From: Rhizobium lusitanum
GTDB lineage: Bacteria > Pseudomonadota > Alphaproteobacteria > Rhizobiales > Rhizobiaceae
Direction: 5' to 3'
DNA length: 64,000 bases
NCBI RefSeq assembly: GCF_014189535.1
Contig: NZ_CP050308.1
Coordinates: forward strand, 558,001 to 622,000
Each line of letters begins with the position of its first letter. Positions within the stretch are counted from its first letter, which is position 1. Below, piece by piece: positions 25,434 to 34,584 of the stretch. Under the pieces are notes generated by a model. The model was not told the origin of the DNA, did no database searches, and saw only the letters and a list, made by a program, of their open reading frames with translations. The position numbers were made by a program, and so were the translations under genes.

Positions 25434-26669
25434 TCAATCAGCCGCAGCGATGATATCGGCAAAGCGCTTCTGCGCCGCCTCCGGCGTCATCGCAGGATTT
25501 GCGAAGAACTCGGAGAACAGGTCTTCTTTCTGCTTTTGAGTGTCGGCAGAGAGAAGCTGGTCCGTACCCTGGATCACATTGCCCTTCTTCAGGATCTCGA
25601 GACCCTTCTTCATGCAGTCATTGGCGTCCGCAAGATCCACGTCGCCGCGCACGGGCAGCGAGCCCTTCTTCAGATTGAAGGCGACCTGCGTCTTCGGATC
25701 GAGCAGCGTCTTGGCCAGCACTTCCTGCGCCTTCGACTTGGCTTCGTCCTTCAGCAGCGGGAAGTAGAATGCATCGCCACCCGTCGAGATAATCTCGTTG
25801 ACGCCGAGACCCGGAAGGCAGGTATAATCCGTGCCGGCCTTCTGGCCCGCGAGGGCAAACTCACCCTGTGCCCAGTCGCCCATGATCTGACCGCCGGCCT
25901 TGCCGGTGATGACCAGGTTCGTGGCCTGGTTCCAGTCCTGAACGTTAGAGCCCTTGGACAGCTTGCGGGCATCGTCGGCAGCCTTGAAAACCTTGGCGAT
26001 TTCCGGCCCGGCCGCCACTTTCGCATCCTTGTCGCCGAACACTTTCTGGAAATTATCCTTGCCGGCGATAGCGACCATCAACACGTCAAAGGCACCCGTA
26101 GCCTGCCAGGGCTGGCCACCGATGGCGAGCGGAACGATGCCAGCCTTCTCCAGCGCGGGGCCAGCGGCTACAAACTCATCCCAGTTCTTCGGAACCTCAA
26201 CGCCGGCCTTCTTGAAGGCTGCATTCGAGAGCCAGAGCCACTGCCAGGAATGGATATTGACCGGAGCGCAATAGATCTTGCCGTCAATCGTGCAGGAGTC
26301 GAGCAGGCTGGATGGGCGAATGACGTCCTTCCAATGCTCCTTCGTGGCGACATCGGTCAGGTCGCGCATGAGGCCTGCCTGCACGAGTTCCTCGGCCTGG
26401 CGACCGTGATTGAACTGGGTGGCGCCCATCGGATCGCCGCCGGTGATGCGGCTGACCATGATCGGACGCGCGGTACCGCCGGAGCCGGCAATCGCACCAT
26501 CGACCCAGTGATTGCCGGTGGCGTCGAACGCCTTTGCAAACTCGGCCACCGCGGCAGCTTCGCCACCGGACGTCCACCAATGGGTTACTTCCAGATCGGT
26601 CGCGTTGGCCGCTCCGAGTGGCAATACGACCGACGCAGCAAGCGCAGCCGCCATTAAACGAATATTCAT
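25434..26669 (-). CDS. Sugar ABC transporter substrate-binding protein
   Basis: 411 residues with a signal peptide (residues 1-23, AANA cleavage). The mature start DLEVTHWWTSGGEAAAVAEF and the GGTARPIMVSRI, VNIHSWQWLWLSN and GDAFYFPLL segments resemble CUT1 binding proteins of the glucose/mannose group (GtsA-like). Aromatic residues (Trp in HWWTSGG, WQWLW, GQPWQ) would stack on the sugar. First gene of the operon that continues into the permeases, ATPase and beta-mannosidase. Likely ligand: mannose-containing or glucose-like oligosaccharides, not provable here. Confidence 0.93.
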   Translation of the reverse strand: MNIRLMAAALAASVVLPLGAANATDLEVTHWWTSGGEAAAVAEFAKAFDATGNHWVDGAIAGSGGTARPIMVSRITGGDPMGATQFNHGRQAEELVQAGLMRDLTDVATKEHWKDVIRPSSLLDSCTIDGKIYCAPVNIHSWQWLWLSNAAFKKAGVEVPKNWDEFVAAGPALEKAGIVPLAIGGQPWQATGAFDVLMVAIAGKDNFQKVFGDKDAKVAAGPEIAKVFKAADDARKLSKGSNVQDWNQATNLVITGKAGGQIMGDWAQGEFALAGQKAGTDYTCLPGLGVNEIISTGGDAFYFPLLKDEAKSKAQEVLAKTLLDPKTQVAFNLKKGSLPVRGDVDLADANDCMKKGLEILKKGNVIQGTDQLLSADTQKQKEDLFSEFFANPAMTPEAAQKRFADIIAAAD

Positions 26670-27123
26670 GAGTTTTCCTCCCTCACTGAAACGTTGCCGG
26701 AAAAACGTAGTCTAATCATTTTCAACGCGCAACCGCCTGTCCGCGAAATTTTCTCGAAAGTCCGAGCATCCGATTTCAGATTACCTTTATGCTTGCAAAA
26801 ATTGCGGCATGCCTGAAAACTCGTCAAACATAAGCGTCAATGATATTTCGCATTAGTTGATTGATATTTTTAGATTAAAATTGCTGCAGTGCTCCATAAA
26901 CGCTGCATTCCCTTTCGCGAATGCAAAATTTTTCGCCTGTAGCTGTGGATTCAACCCCTGGATATCTTATTTGACATCACGGCAGAAAAAGCGCTCGACT
27001 TTTCTACTGTATCGTTACAGATTTCTGCAACGAGGGAGGAGCGGCCGTATCACGCATGTGCTTGCGGCGCTGCCGCAGGCGATATAAGCGCATGGTCGCG
27101 GGAGAGGCGGCCGGGAGGCAGGC
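26670..27123. other. Divergent control region of the sugar operon and LacI gene
   Basis: 454 bp, A+T-rich, no gene. It must contain the promoters of the binding-protein operon and of the LacI-type gene. The best operator-like element is CTGTA-TCGT-TACAG at 27007-27020. Other short palindromic AT stretches (for example GCAAAAATTGC near 26793) are weaker. Confidence 0.55.
27007..27020. promoter_or_regulatory. Possible LacI-family operator
   Basis: CTGTA and TACAG arms flank a central TCGT holding CG, as LacI-family half-sites usually do. The element is about 105 bp upstream of the regulator gene. No second copy was found. Confidence 0.3.
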
Positions 27124-28164
27124 TTGGACGAGATGGATAACAAGAAAATTACAGGCAGCGGCATTCAACCCACGCCCGAGCGGCCGACGCTGAAGACAAT
27201 CGCCTTCATGACCGGCCTTGGAATAACGACTGTTTCGCGCGCCTTGAAGGACGCTCCGGATATCGGTGCTGAAACCAAGGAGCGTGTTCGCATGGTGGCC
27301 CGCCAATTGGGTTACCAGCCCAACCGCGCCGGCGTGCGCCTGAGAACAGGCAAGACCAATGTCATCGCGCTGGTTCTCAGCATCGACGAGGAAATCATGG
27401 GCTTCACCAGCCACATGGTCTTCGGCATCTCCGAGGTTCTGGCGGGAACGCAATATCATCTCGTCATCACACCGCATTCGCACAGCAAGGACCCGCTGGT
27501 GCCGGTGCGCTATATCCTAGACACAGGCTCGGCGGATGGCGTCATCATATCGCGCACGGAGCCGGACGATCCGCGCGTGGAGCTCATGCATCAGCGCGGT
27601 ATGCCCTTCGCCACGCATGGGCGCACGAATATGGGAATTATCCATCCTTTTCATGACTTCGACAACGAAGCTTTCGCCCGCGAAGCGGTGCGTGCGCTGG
27701 TTGCCAAGGGACGCCGCCGCATCGCGCTGCTGCAGCCACCGGGCAAGCTCAATTACTACCTCCACACCCAGATCGGCTTTCAGACGGGCTTGCGCGAATA
27801 TCAGGCTCAGGAGGTTCCGTTGAGGGCCAGCACCGACACGACGCTTGCCGACATCAAGGATACAGTCGAGGCGCTGATGCGCTCCCCGCACGCGCCCGAC
27901 GGTATCGTCTGCGCCAGCAGCGCCGGCGCCATCGCCGTCAATGCCGGCATCGAGGCGGCAGGCTTCCACCTCGGTCAGGATATCGACATGGTCGCCAAAC
28001 AATCGACCGATGTGCTGAGTTGGATCCGCCCGGAGATCATCGCGATCCACGAGGACTTCCGCCATGCCGGCCGCGAACTGGGTAAAGCCGTCATCGCCCG
28101 TATCGACGGTATAGAACCGGAACTGCTGCAGAGCATCAGCTCCCCCATCTGGCCGAAGGACTGA
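27124..28164 (+). CDS. LacI-family transcriptional regulator
   Basis: 346 residues: N-terminal helix-turn-helix (about 22-41, LKTIAFMTGLGITTVSRALK), hinge YQPNRAGVRLRTGKTNVIA, then a periplasmic-binding-protein-like sensor domain. TTG 27124 has GGGAGG five bases upstream and is preferred; ATG 27133 is possible. Divergent from the sugar operon, which it most likely represses until the sugar is present. The unusual linker before the helix-turn-helix (about 20 residues) resembles AglR-type regulators of rhizobial glucoside operons. Confidence 0.9.
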   Translation: MDEMDNKKITGSGIQPTPERPTLKTIAFMTGLGITTVSRALKDAPDIGAETKERVRMVARQLGYQPNRAGVRLRTGKTNVIALVLSIDEEIMGFTSHMVFGISEVLAGTQYHLVITPHSHSKDPLVPVRYILDTGSADGVIISRTEPDDPRVELMHQRGMPFATHGRTNMGIIHPFHDFDNEAFAREAVRALVAKGRRRIALLQPPGKLNYYLHTQIGFQTGLREYQAQEVPLRASTDTTLADIKDTVEALMRSPHAPDGIVCASSAGAIAVNAGIEAAGFHLGQDIDMVAKQSTDVLSWIRPEIIAIHEDFRHAGRELGKAVIARIDGIEPELLQSISSPIWPKD

Positions 28165-28171
28165 CGGCCAC

Positions 28172-28203
28172 GAAAAAGCCCGCCGAATATATCCGGCGGG
28201 CTC
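28172..28203. terminator. Bidirectional terminator between lacI-type gene and gnd
   Basis: AGCCCGCCG and CGGCGGGCT pair around an eight-base loop, with five A's on the left that read as a T-run on the minus strand. It fits best as the gnd terminator and lies between convergent genes. Confidence 0.8.
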
Positions 28204-28230
28204 CTTGATCTTCAAAATCAGCCGAAAATA

Positions 28231-29658
28231 TCAGCCGTTCGCGCCACTGCCCCAGGGGCCGTGGTGAATATCCTTGCCGTCGACGCGATCGAAGCCATGG
28301 GCGCCGAAGAAGTCACGCTGTGCCTGGATCAGGTTGGCAGTGCCGCGAGCCTGGCGATAGGCGTCGAAATAGGTCAGTGCCGAGGCCAGGGCCGGAACCG
28401 GCAGGCCGGAGGCCGTGGCAGCCGAAACGATACGACGCAGCGACGGGATCGATTCCTTGACCATCTCAGCAAAGGCCGGGGTAACGATCAGGTTTGCAGC
28501 ATCCGGCGTCTTGGTGAAGGCGCTGGTGATCTCGTCGAGGAACTGCGAGCGGATGATGCAGCCCGCGCGCCAGATCTTGGCGATGACCGGCATCGGCAGC
28601 GACCAGTTGAACTCCTTCGACGCCTCAGCCATGACGGCAAAACCCTGCGCATAGGCGCCGATCTTGGCGGCGAACAGTGCCAGCTCCAGGTCCTTCAGCA
28701 GGTCGGGGCCAAAGCCGATCGGGAACTTGTAGTCCGGCGTGCCGAAGATCTTCTCGGCAGCTTCACGCTGGCTCTTGATGGCTGACAGGCTGCGGGCGGC
28801 AACGGCGGCTTCGATGGCGGTGGCCGGAATGCCCATGTTCTGCGCTTCGATCGCAGACCACTTGCCGGTGCCCTTCTGGCCGGCCTTGTCGAGGATGACG
28901 TCCGGCATGGCGCTACCGGTTGCCGGATCCTTGGCAGCCAGCACCTTTTCGGTGATCTCGATCAGGTAGGAGTTCAGGCGACCCTTGTTCCAGTCGCCGA
29001 AAATGCCGCTGATCTCAGCCGCGCTCTTGCCAAGGCCATCGCGCAGGATGCCGTAGATTTCGGCGATCATCTGCATGTCGGCATATTCGATGCCGTTGTG
29101 GATGGTCTTGACGAAATGCCCTGCCCCGTCATTGCCGAGCCAGGCAACGCAGGGATCGTCGTTGTATGTGGCGGCGATCGAGGTCAGCACCTTCTCGACG
29201 CGCTTGTAGGAATCCTCGGTGCCGCCAACCATGATCGACGGGCCATGGCGCGCACCTTCCTCGCCACCGGAGACACCCATGCCGATAAAGGTCAGGCCGG
29301 TATCCTTCAAGCGGTCGAAGCGGGCAATCGTATCGCGGAAATTGGCGTTACCGGCATCGATCATGATGTCGCCCTTGTCCAGATACGGCTGCAGAGCCGC
29401 CATCTGCTGGTCGACCGGCTCGCCGGCCTTAATCATGATGATGATCGGCCGCGGTGGGCGGATCGATTCGACGAACTCTTCGATCGTCTTGCAGGGAATG
29501 ATCTTGTCCTTCAGAGCGCCCGCATTCGCGTAAAACTCATCCGTCACTTGCGTTGTACGGTTGAACACAGCGATTTTATTGCCTTTCTCGGCAATATTGA
29601 GCGCCAGATTCGATCCCATCACAGCGAGACCGATCAGTCCGATTTCTGCCTTTTCCAC
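28231..29658 (-). CDS. gnd: 6-phosphogluconate dehydrogenase, decarboxylating
   Basis: Oxidises 6-phosphogluconate to ribulose 5-phosphate with NADP in the oxidative pentose phosphate pathway. The Rossmann start IGLIGLAVMGSNLALN, substrate loops MGVSGGEEGARHGPS and FVKTIHNGIEYADMQ (catalytic Lys) and the long all-helical C-terminal domain are intact. 475 residues, near the usual 468-480. GTG 29658 was chosen because GGAGG sits six bases upstream; the residues encoded upstream do not fit. It is a single gene with its own terminator. Confidence 0.95.
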   Translation of the reverse strand: MEKAEIGLIGLAVMGSNLALNIAEKGNKIAVFNRTTQVTDEFYANAGALKDKIIPCKTIEEFVESIRPPRPIIIMIKAGEPVDQQMAALQPYLDKGDIMIDAGNANFRDTIARFDRLKDTGLTFIGMGVSGGEEGARHGPSIMVGGTEDSYKRVEKVLTSIAATYNDDPCVAWLGNDGAGHFVKTIHNGIEYADMQMIAEIYGILRDGLGKSAAEISGIFGDWNKGRLNSYLIEITEKVLAAKDPATGSAMPDVILDKAGQKGTGKWSAIEAQNMGIPATAIEAAVAARSLSAIKSQREAAEKIFGTPDYKFPIGFGPDLLKDLELALFAAKIGAYAQGFAVMAEASKEFNWSLPMPVIAKIWRAGCIIRSQFLDEITSAFTKTPDAANLIVTPAFAEMVKESIPSLRRIVSAATASGLPVPALASALTYFDAYRQARGTANLIQAQRDFFGAHGFDRVDGKDIHHGPWGSGANG

Positions 29659-29949
29659 GACAATCCTCCAATAATTCTCTTGCTGCGCCTCATATCCCAT
29701 CGCATGCGCGGAGGACGCAGTGATATTTTGAAACGACGCCTAAGCCTTTCCCGAAACCGATACTGCCTTTCGGGAGTTATGCGTTGGGCGTGTTGTTGCA
29801 CCCCGGGCGCGAAACGGCAAGCCTTCGCCAGCGTCGAATCGACCCCATTGCAGAACCGGGCAAGAATGCTGCAGGATTTTTCAAAAGGCCGGCTTCCGGT
29901 AACTTGCCCGACGGTCCATCGAATGACGGATATAGAGGAGGAAACATCC

Positions 29950-30348
29950 ATGTCGACCATGTCCGCCAAGATCGTCCATGTCTCCATCGACCGCCATTGG
30001 CAGGAGGTCTATGGCTTTGCCGGCCGCCCGGAAAACATGCCGCTCTGGGCCTCAGGACTTGCATCCGGACTGGAACTGGATGGTGAGGATTGGATCGCCA
30101 AAGGCATTCTCGGCACCGTCCGTGTCCGCTTCGCACACCGCAACGACTTCGGCGTCATCGACCATACGGTGACTCTCGACACCGGCTTGCAGGTCTATAA
30201 TGCGCTGAGGGTCGTGCCAAATGGCGATGGCTGTGAAGTCATGTTCACGCTGCTGAGATTGCCCGGAATCACGGACGAGCAATTCGCAGCCGATGCAGCG
30301 CATGTGCTGAAGGATCTCAACACATTGAAGGCGTTCATGGAGCGATAG
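29950..30348 (+). CDS. SRPBCC-superfamily protein
   Basis: 132 residues with the helix-grip pattern of the polyketide cyclase / START-like superfamily: an N-terminal beta strand (KIVHVSIDRHWQEVYGFAG), a central antiparallel sheet and a long C-terminal helix ending DLNTLKAFMER. Ligand unknown. ATG 29950 is preceded by GAGGAGG. Isolated gene, convergent with the Mla operon, whose last stop is only 10 bp away. Confidence 0.75.
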   Translation: MSTMSAKIVHVSIDRHWQEVYGFAGRPENMPLWASGLASGLELDGEDWIAKGILGTVRVRFAHRNDFGVIDHTVTLDTGLQVYNALRVVPNGDGCEVMFTLLRLPGITDEQFAADAAHVLKDLNTLKAFMER

Positions 30349-30357
30349 AGGCAAACC

Positions 30358-31014
30358 TCAAAGCGAGCGCAGCGTCCAGTCGACGATCTCGGCAGTCACA
30401 CCGGCAAAGGCCGTGTCGAGCCCTTTCACGAAATCGGGGTTGCTGCCGCCGGTGACCGGAACGGCCTTGCGGAAGACGCTCTGCGCCTTGATCGTGCCCG
30501 TACGGTCATTGAGGATCTTAACCGAGATTTCAACAGCGGCGGACTTCTGGCCGCCGGCAGCATCGATCTCGAAGGAGCGGATATCGGTGACGATCTGATA
30601 GTCGATCGCGAGCCCCTGCCCCGGCACGCCGACGCCACCAAGCTTGCCGGTATTCTCGAAAGCTTCGACCAGCTTCGACTGCACCATCCGGCTCAGCTTG
30701 TCGCTCCACTGTGCCTTGCCGAGATACTGGATTTCAGAGGGCGAGACGCGGATGACGATCAGATTGCTGTCGAGCGCCTGCAATGCCGTCGGCGGCGGAA
30801 TCAGGATTTGCTTGCCCTTCATCAACGGACCGCTCGCCTTGACCGAGGCCGAGAGATCATAGGTATCGTTGGATGCCTTGGAACCGCAGCCGCTAAGCAG
30901 GGCCGCAAGCAGCGGCAGAACGATCGCTGCCTTCCGGTACACCTGATAACGCTCACTCGAAACGCAACCGACCATATTCCGCATATCCCTCACAGTCCAA
31001 AAACCGCTATCCAT
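30358..31014 (-). CDS. ABC-type transport auxiliary lipoprotein (PqiC/MlaD-partner type)
   Basis: 218 residues. A lipobox LLSGC ends the signal sequence, so it is an outer-membrane or periplasmic lipoprotein. The mature domain (YDLSASVKASGPLMKGKQILIPPPTALQALDS, then VIRVSPSEIQYLGKAQWSDKL) matches the ABC_trans_aux family that accompanies MCE operons. The start overlaps the MlaD stop (ATG 31014 within TGATG); ATG 30984 would give a shorter leader and is possible. Fourth and last gene of the Mla-like operon. Confidence 0.86.
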   Translation of the reverse strand: MDSGFWTVRDMRNMVGCVSSERYQVYRKAAIVLPLLAALLSGCGSKASNDTYDLSASVKASGPLMKGKQILIPPPTALQALDSNLIVIRVSPSEIQYLGKAQWSDKLSRMVQSKLVEAFENTGKLGGVGVPGQGLAIDYQIVTDIRSFEIDAAGGQKSAAVEISVKILNDRTGTIKAQSVFRKAVPVTGGSNPDFVKGLDTAFAGVTAEIVDWTLRSL

Positions 31015-32384
31015 CAACGCCGCGCCCGGCCATCATATTGCTTGACCGTATCGCCACCGAACAGCAGGCGCTGCGGATTGCGATCGAAGTTAGTGATCGT
31101 GCTGTTGAGATTGTCAACCGTGCCCCGCATGTCGTTGATGAGCGTCTGGACATCCCGCAGACCACTGCTCGAGAACTTCTGCAAATTGTCGGCGATCGGC
31201 CCGATCCGGGCGTTGAGATTGTCCGCCATCTTCTTGAAGGATTCGAGCGTGTCCTTGGCTTCGGCAAACAGCGACTGCGTGCTGTCGGAGCCGAGCAGCG
31301 AGTCGAGCTTGCTGAGAACGCCGTCGACCTTGCCGGACGCCGAGTTCAGCTTCTCGGAAATCGACCTGGCATTGGCAATCGTCTGGTCAATATCCTGCTG
31401 ACGGGCGGCAACCGAATTGGCGACATCGCGGATGGATGTGACGGCCGCGCGGGCGTCCTTGGTCACCTGCGTAATGTCGTCGACCGAACCTTTCAGCTTG
31501 GCGGGATCGATCTGCGCCACGATGGCGTCGACACGGTCCAGCGTCTGCTGTGCCTTCTGACCGAAGGCATTATAGGTGTCGGCGGTCTGCTTGAACGCGG
31601 CCACGGTCGCCTTCAGATCGGTCGTCGCGTCCGCCACATTGGCGGTGATCTTGTTGGCGTTATTCACGACCTCGTTGATCTTGTTGGCATCGACCGCACG
31701 CACCAGTTTCTCGACGGCTTCCAGCGTCGAGTCGATGCGCGTCGACACGGTCTTGAAGGTATCGGAAAGCTGTCCCATGCTGGCAAGGAACTTGTCGATG
31801 TTGTCGGAATTGTCCGACAATGCCTTGGAGAAAGTCTGCGCGTTACGCACGGTATCCGTCAGCGGCGCGCGCGAATCCGAGACGAATCCCTGGATGTCGC
31901 CGATTGTGTCGTTGGCGCGGTTCAGGATTTTATCAGCGGTGTTGAGCAGGTTCGTGACGCTCGACTGATCGGCGAGCAACACAGCGCGTTTACCGGTATC
32001 GGTCGAGCGCTTGAGAATGTTTTCGTCGCCGTTGCGACCGCCGGAAAGCTCGATATAGGCAGCACCCGTCAGGCCCTGGATCTCCAGAATGGCCTTGGTG
32101 GACGTGTAGACCGGCGCGTCGGCGCGCACTTCGGTAAAGGCCAGCGAATAGTTCGGATCGTCGGCATCGATCGAAAGCCCCTGGACAGAGCCGACCTGAA
32201 TGCCGTTGAAGCGCACCGGCGAACCGACGCTCAGGCCGTTTGCCGAGCCCGGAATGCGAACGACCAGTTCGACCATCGGACCGCCCCGCCCATATTCCGC
32301 CATCCAATAGACAAAGCCGAAGGCGGCCGCGATAACCAGCAGTGTGAAGAACCCGACGATCGTATAGTTGGCTTTGGTTTCCAT
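31014..32384 (-). CDS. mlaD: MlaD/MCE-family lipid transport protein
   Basis: 456 residues: one N-terminal membrane helix (about 9-28), an MCE domain (about 38-116, NGLSVGSPVRFNGIQVGSV), then a long helical region with heptad-like leucine spacing (about 140-440). Known: MCE proteins form hexameric rings or tubes that carry phospholipid between membranes. It is far longer than E. coli MlaD (183 aa) and closer to the long rhizobial/mycobacterial MCE forms. Encoded 8 bp after the ATPase. Confidence 0.92.
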   Translation of the reverse strand: METKANYTIVGFFTLLVIAAAFGFVYWMAEYGRGGPMVELVVRIPGSANGLSVGSPVRFNGIQVGSVQGLSIDADDPNYSLAFTEVRADAPVYTSTKAILEIQGLTGAAYIELSGGRNGDENILKRSTDTGKRAVLLADQSSVTNLLNTADKILNRANDTIGDIQGFVSDSRAPLTDTVRNAQTFSKALSDNSDNIDKFLASMGQLSDTFKTVSTRIDSTLEAVEKLVRAVDANKINEVVNNANKITANVADATTDLKATVAAFKQTADTYNAFGQKAQQTLDRVDAIVAQIDPAKLKGSVDDITQVTKDARAAVTSIRDVANSVAARQQDIDQTIANARSISEKLNSASGKVDGVLSKLDSLLGSDSTQSLFAEAKDTLESFKKMADNLNARIGPIADNLQKFSSSGLRDVQTLINDMRGTVDNLNSTITNFDRNPQRLLFGGDTVKQYDGRARR

Positions 32385-32392
32385 CGTTCCAA

Positions 32393-33256
32393 TTACTTCT
32401 CGCGGCTGTGGGCGCCAGCGCCGTTGTCGTCTTTGCGGTTTCCAACCCTTTCCGTCGGCACGATCGAACGTGCGCGTTTACCACGGAAATAGGACTGAAC
32501 CCAGGGGTCGTCGCAGGCGAGCATGTCCTCAACCGTTCCTTCCACCAAGACCCGCTTCTGTCCGAGAACCGCAATTCGATCACAAACGGAAAACAGGCTG
32601 TCGAGGTCGTGAGTCACCATATAGACGGTCAGGCCGAGCGTGTCTCGCAGCTTGGCGATCAACTCGTCGAATTCCGCAGCGCCGATCGGGTCAAGGCCGG
32701 ATGTCGGCTCGTCCAGGAAGACGAGGTCGGGGTCGAGTGCTAGGGCCCGCGCAAGAGCTGCGCGCTTGATCATCCCGCCGGAAAGCTCGGACGGGTACTT
32801 GTCGGCGGCATCGGCGGCAAGGCCCACCATGCGGATCTTCAAATGCGCCAGTTCATCCATCAGGCTCATCGGCAGGTCGAGATATTCCCGCATCGGCACC
32901 TGGATGTTCTCCTTCACCGTCAGCGAGGAAAACAGCGCACCCTGCTGGAAGAGCACGCCGAGGCGCATGTCGAGCCTGTTGCGCTCCGGCTCGGAGAGCT
33001 TGTCATAGTCTTCGCCGAGGATCTCGATCTTGCCCGAGCGGCGCGGCAGTAGCCGCAGTACCGTGCGCAGCAGCACCGACTTGCCCGCACCTGAAGCGCC
33101 GACGAAGCCCAGGATTTCGCCGCGATAGATATTGAGGTTCAATTTATCGAGAACCACTTTCGAACCGAAAGCGACGGTGACATCCCGTGCCGACAGCACG
33201 ATATCCCTGCCATGCTCATCTTTTTCCAAGGGGATTTCCGAGTGAAGCGCGCTCAT
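32393..33256 (-). CDS. mlaF: Mla-type ABC transporter ATP-binding protein
   Basis: 287 residues. Walker A GASGAGKS (53-60), signature LSGGM, Walker B LVFLDEP, switch His in THDLDS. The N-terminal segment (1-20) and the tail after about 260 are extensions. The LSGGMIKRAALARA form of the signature is typical of Mla/Ttg2 ATPases for lipid or solvent-resistance transport. Lies 12 bp after the permease gene. Confidence 0.92.
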   Translation of the reverse strand: MSALHSEIPLEKDEHGRDIVLSARDVTVAFGSKVVLDKLNLNIYRGEILGFVGASGAGKSVLLRTVLRLLPRRSGKIEILGEDYDKLSEPERNRLDMRLGVLFQQGALFSSLTVKENIQVPMREYLDLPMSLMDELAHLKIRMVGLAADAADKYPSELSGGMIKRAALARALALDPDLVFLDEPTSGLDPIGAAEFDELIAKLRDTLGLTVYMVTHDLDSLFSVCDRIAVLGQKRVLVEGTVEDMLACDDPWVQSYFRGKRARSIVPTERVGNRKDDNGAGAHSREK

Positions 33257-33268
33257 CGTTGATATCCC

Positions 33269-34429
33269 TCAGAAATCGATCGCGGCATAGAACATGGCAA
33301 ACAGCCCGTCCATCAGGATCACCACGAAAATCGACTTCACCACCGAGGCGGTCACATGCTGGCCGAGCGATTCGGCGCTGCCGCCGACCTTCAATCCTTC
33401 GACCGCGGCGACAATACCGATGACCAATGCCATGAACGGCGCCTTGATCATGCCCGAGATGACGGTGGAAAGGCTGATTGCCTCATGCAGGCGCGCAATG
33501 AAGGTAGCGAAGGTAATGCCGGAATAGGCCCAGGTCACCGTTGCCGCACCGAAGAGCGAGGCGAAGTTGGCAAGAATCGTCAGCAGCGGCAACGCCACAG
33601 TCAGCGCCACCAGCCGCGGGAAGATCAGGACGCCGATCGGGTTCAGCCCCATCACCTTCAGCGCGTCTACCTCTTCGCGCATCTTCATCGAGCCGATTTC
33701 GGCAGTGATCGCGCTGCCCGAACGGCCGGCGATCATGATGGCGGTCAGAAGCACGCCGATTTCACGCAATTGCAGGATGCCGACGAGATCGACAACAAAG
33801 ACTTCGGCGCCGAAATAGCGCAGCTGGAATGCACCCTGCTGCGCGATGATCGCGCCGATCAGATAGGACATCAAAAGGATGATCGGGACGGCGCGCACGC
33901 CCATATGATCGATCTGGTTGACGATCGAGGCTGGCGAGACGCCGCTGCCACGTCCAAACTTCAGCTGCGCGCCACGCACTGCTGAACCGAGGATATACAT
34001 GGCCGCGACGAGATTGCCCCAAACGTCGTAGACGGTTTCGCCGATCGGCGCGAAGATGCGCTCCGCCCTGGACTTTTTCGGCCTGGGCTCCGCCTTCCCG
34101 GCATCAGGGTCCTCGGTAAAGGCTGTCAGCAGTTCGTCGATATGTGGATTGGAGCCTTCGATGCTGACGCTGGCGCCATGCGCCTCCTGGCTTTCCTTAA
34201 GACGGCGGATCAGCAGCGCGCCGGCGGTATCGACATCAACCAGATCAGAAAGATCGATCACGATGTTGCCACCGCTGTTCCGTGTCGTCAGCTGATCGAT
34301 GCGCCGCAGCACGCCATGGACATTGGCACTGCGCCAATTGCCTTCCAGCCGATAGCGATGCCCGTTGCCATCGGGCTCGTCGTCGATCCTCGGTGCGTCG
34401 GGTTTCTGTTCGACTGCTTTCAAACTCAT
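33269..34429 (-). CDS. mlaE: Mla-type ABC permease with fused N-terminal STAS domain
   Basis: 386 residues. Residues 1-115 form a STAS domain (NIVIDLSDLVDVDTAGALLIRRL), the role played in E. coli by the separate protein MlaB. Residues about 130-386 are the MlaE/Ttg2B permease with five or six membrane helices and the family signature ALKVMGLNPIGVLIFPRLVAL. The fusion is common in alphaproteobacteria. First gene of the operon permease-ATPase-MCE-lipoprotein; no MlaC-like gene is present here. Confidence 0.93.
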   Translation of the reverse strand: MSLKAVEQKPDAPRIDDEPDGNGHRYRLEGNWRSANVHGVLRRIDQLTTRNSGGNIVIDLSDLVDVDTAGALLIRRLKESQEAHGASVSIEGSNPHIDELLTAFTEDPDAGKAEPRPKKSRAERIFAPIGETVYDVWGNLVAAMYILGSAVRGAQLKFGRGSGVSPASIVNQIDHMGVRAVPIILLMSYLIGAIIAQQGAFQLRYFGAEVFVVDLVGILQLREIGVLLTAIMIAGRSGSAITAEIGSMKMREEVDALKVMGLNPIGVLIFPRLVALTVALPLLTILANFASLFGAATVTWAYSGITFATFIARLHEAISLSTVISGMIKAPFMALVIGIVAAVEGLKVGGSAESLGQHVTASVVKSIFVVILMDGLFAMFYAAIDF

Positions 34430-34584
34430 ACGTCTTTCAGGTCTTTCGGCTCAATCGCCGACTCGGGGAGCCCGTGCGACGCTAGTGGTTAATACACCGA
34501 GTTCATAGGAGATTTCTATGTCGTGCAAACGTCGAAAATAAGCCACGGCATTTTGATATCCAAATGAATTCGTTTTGAGGCGCC

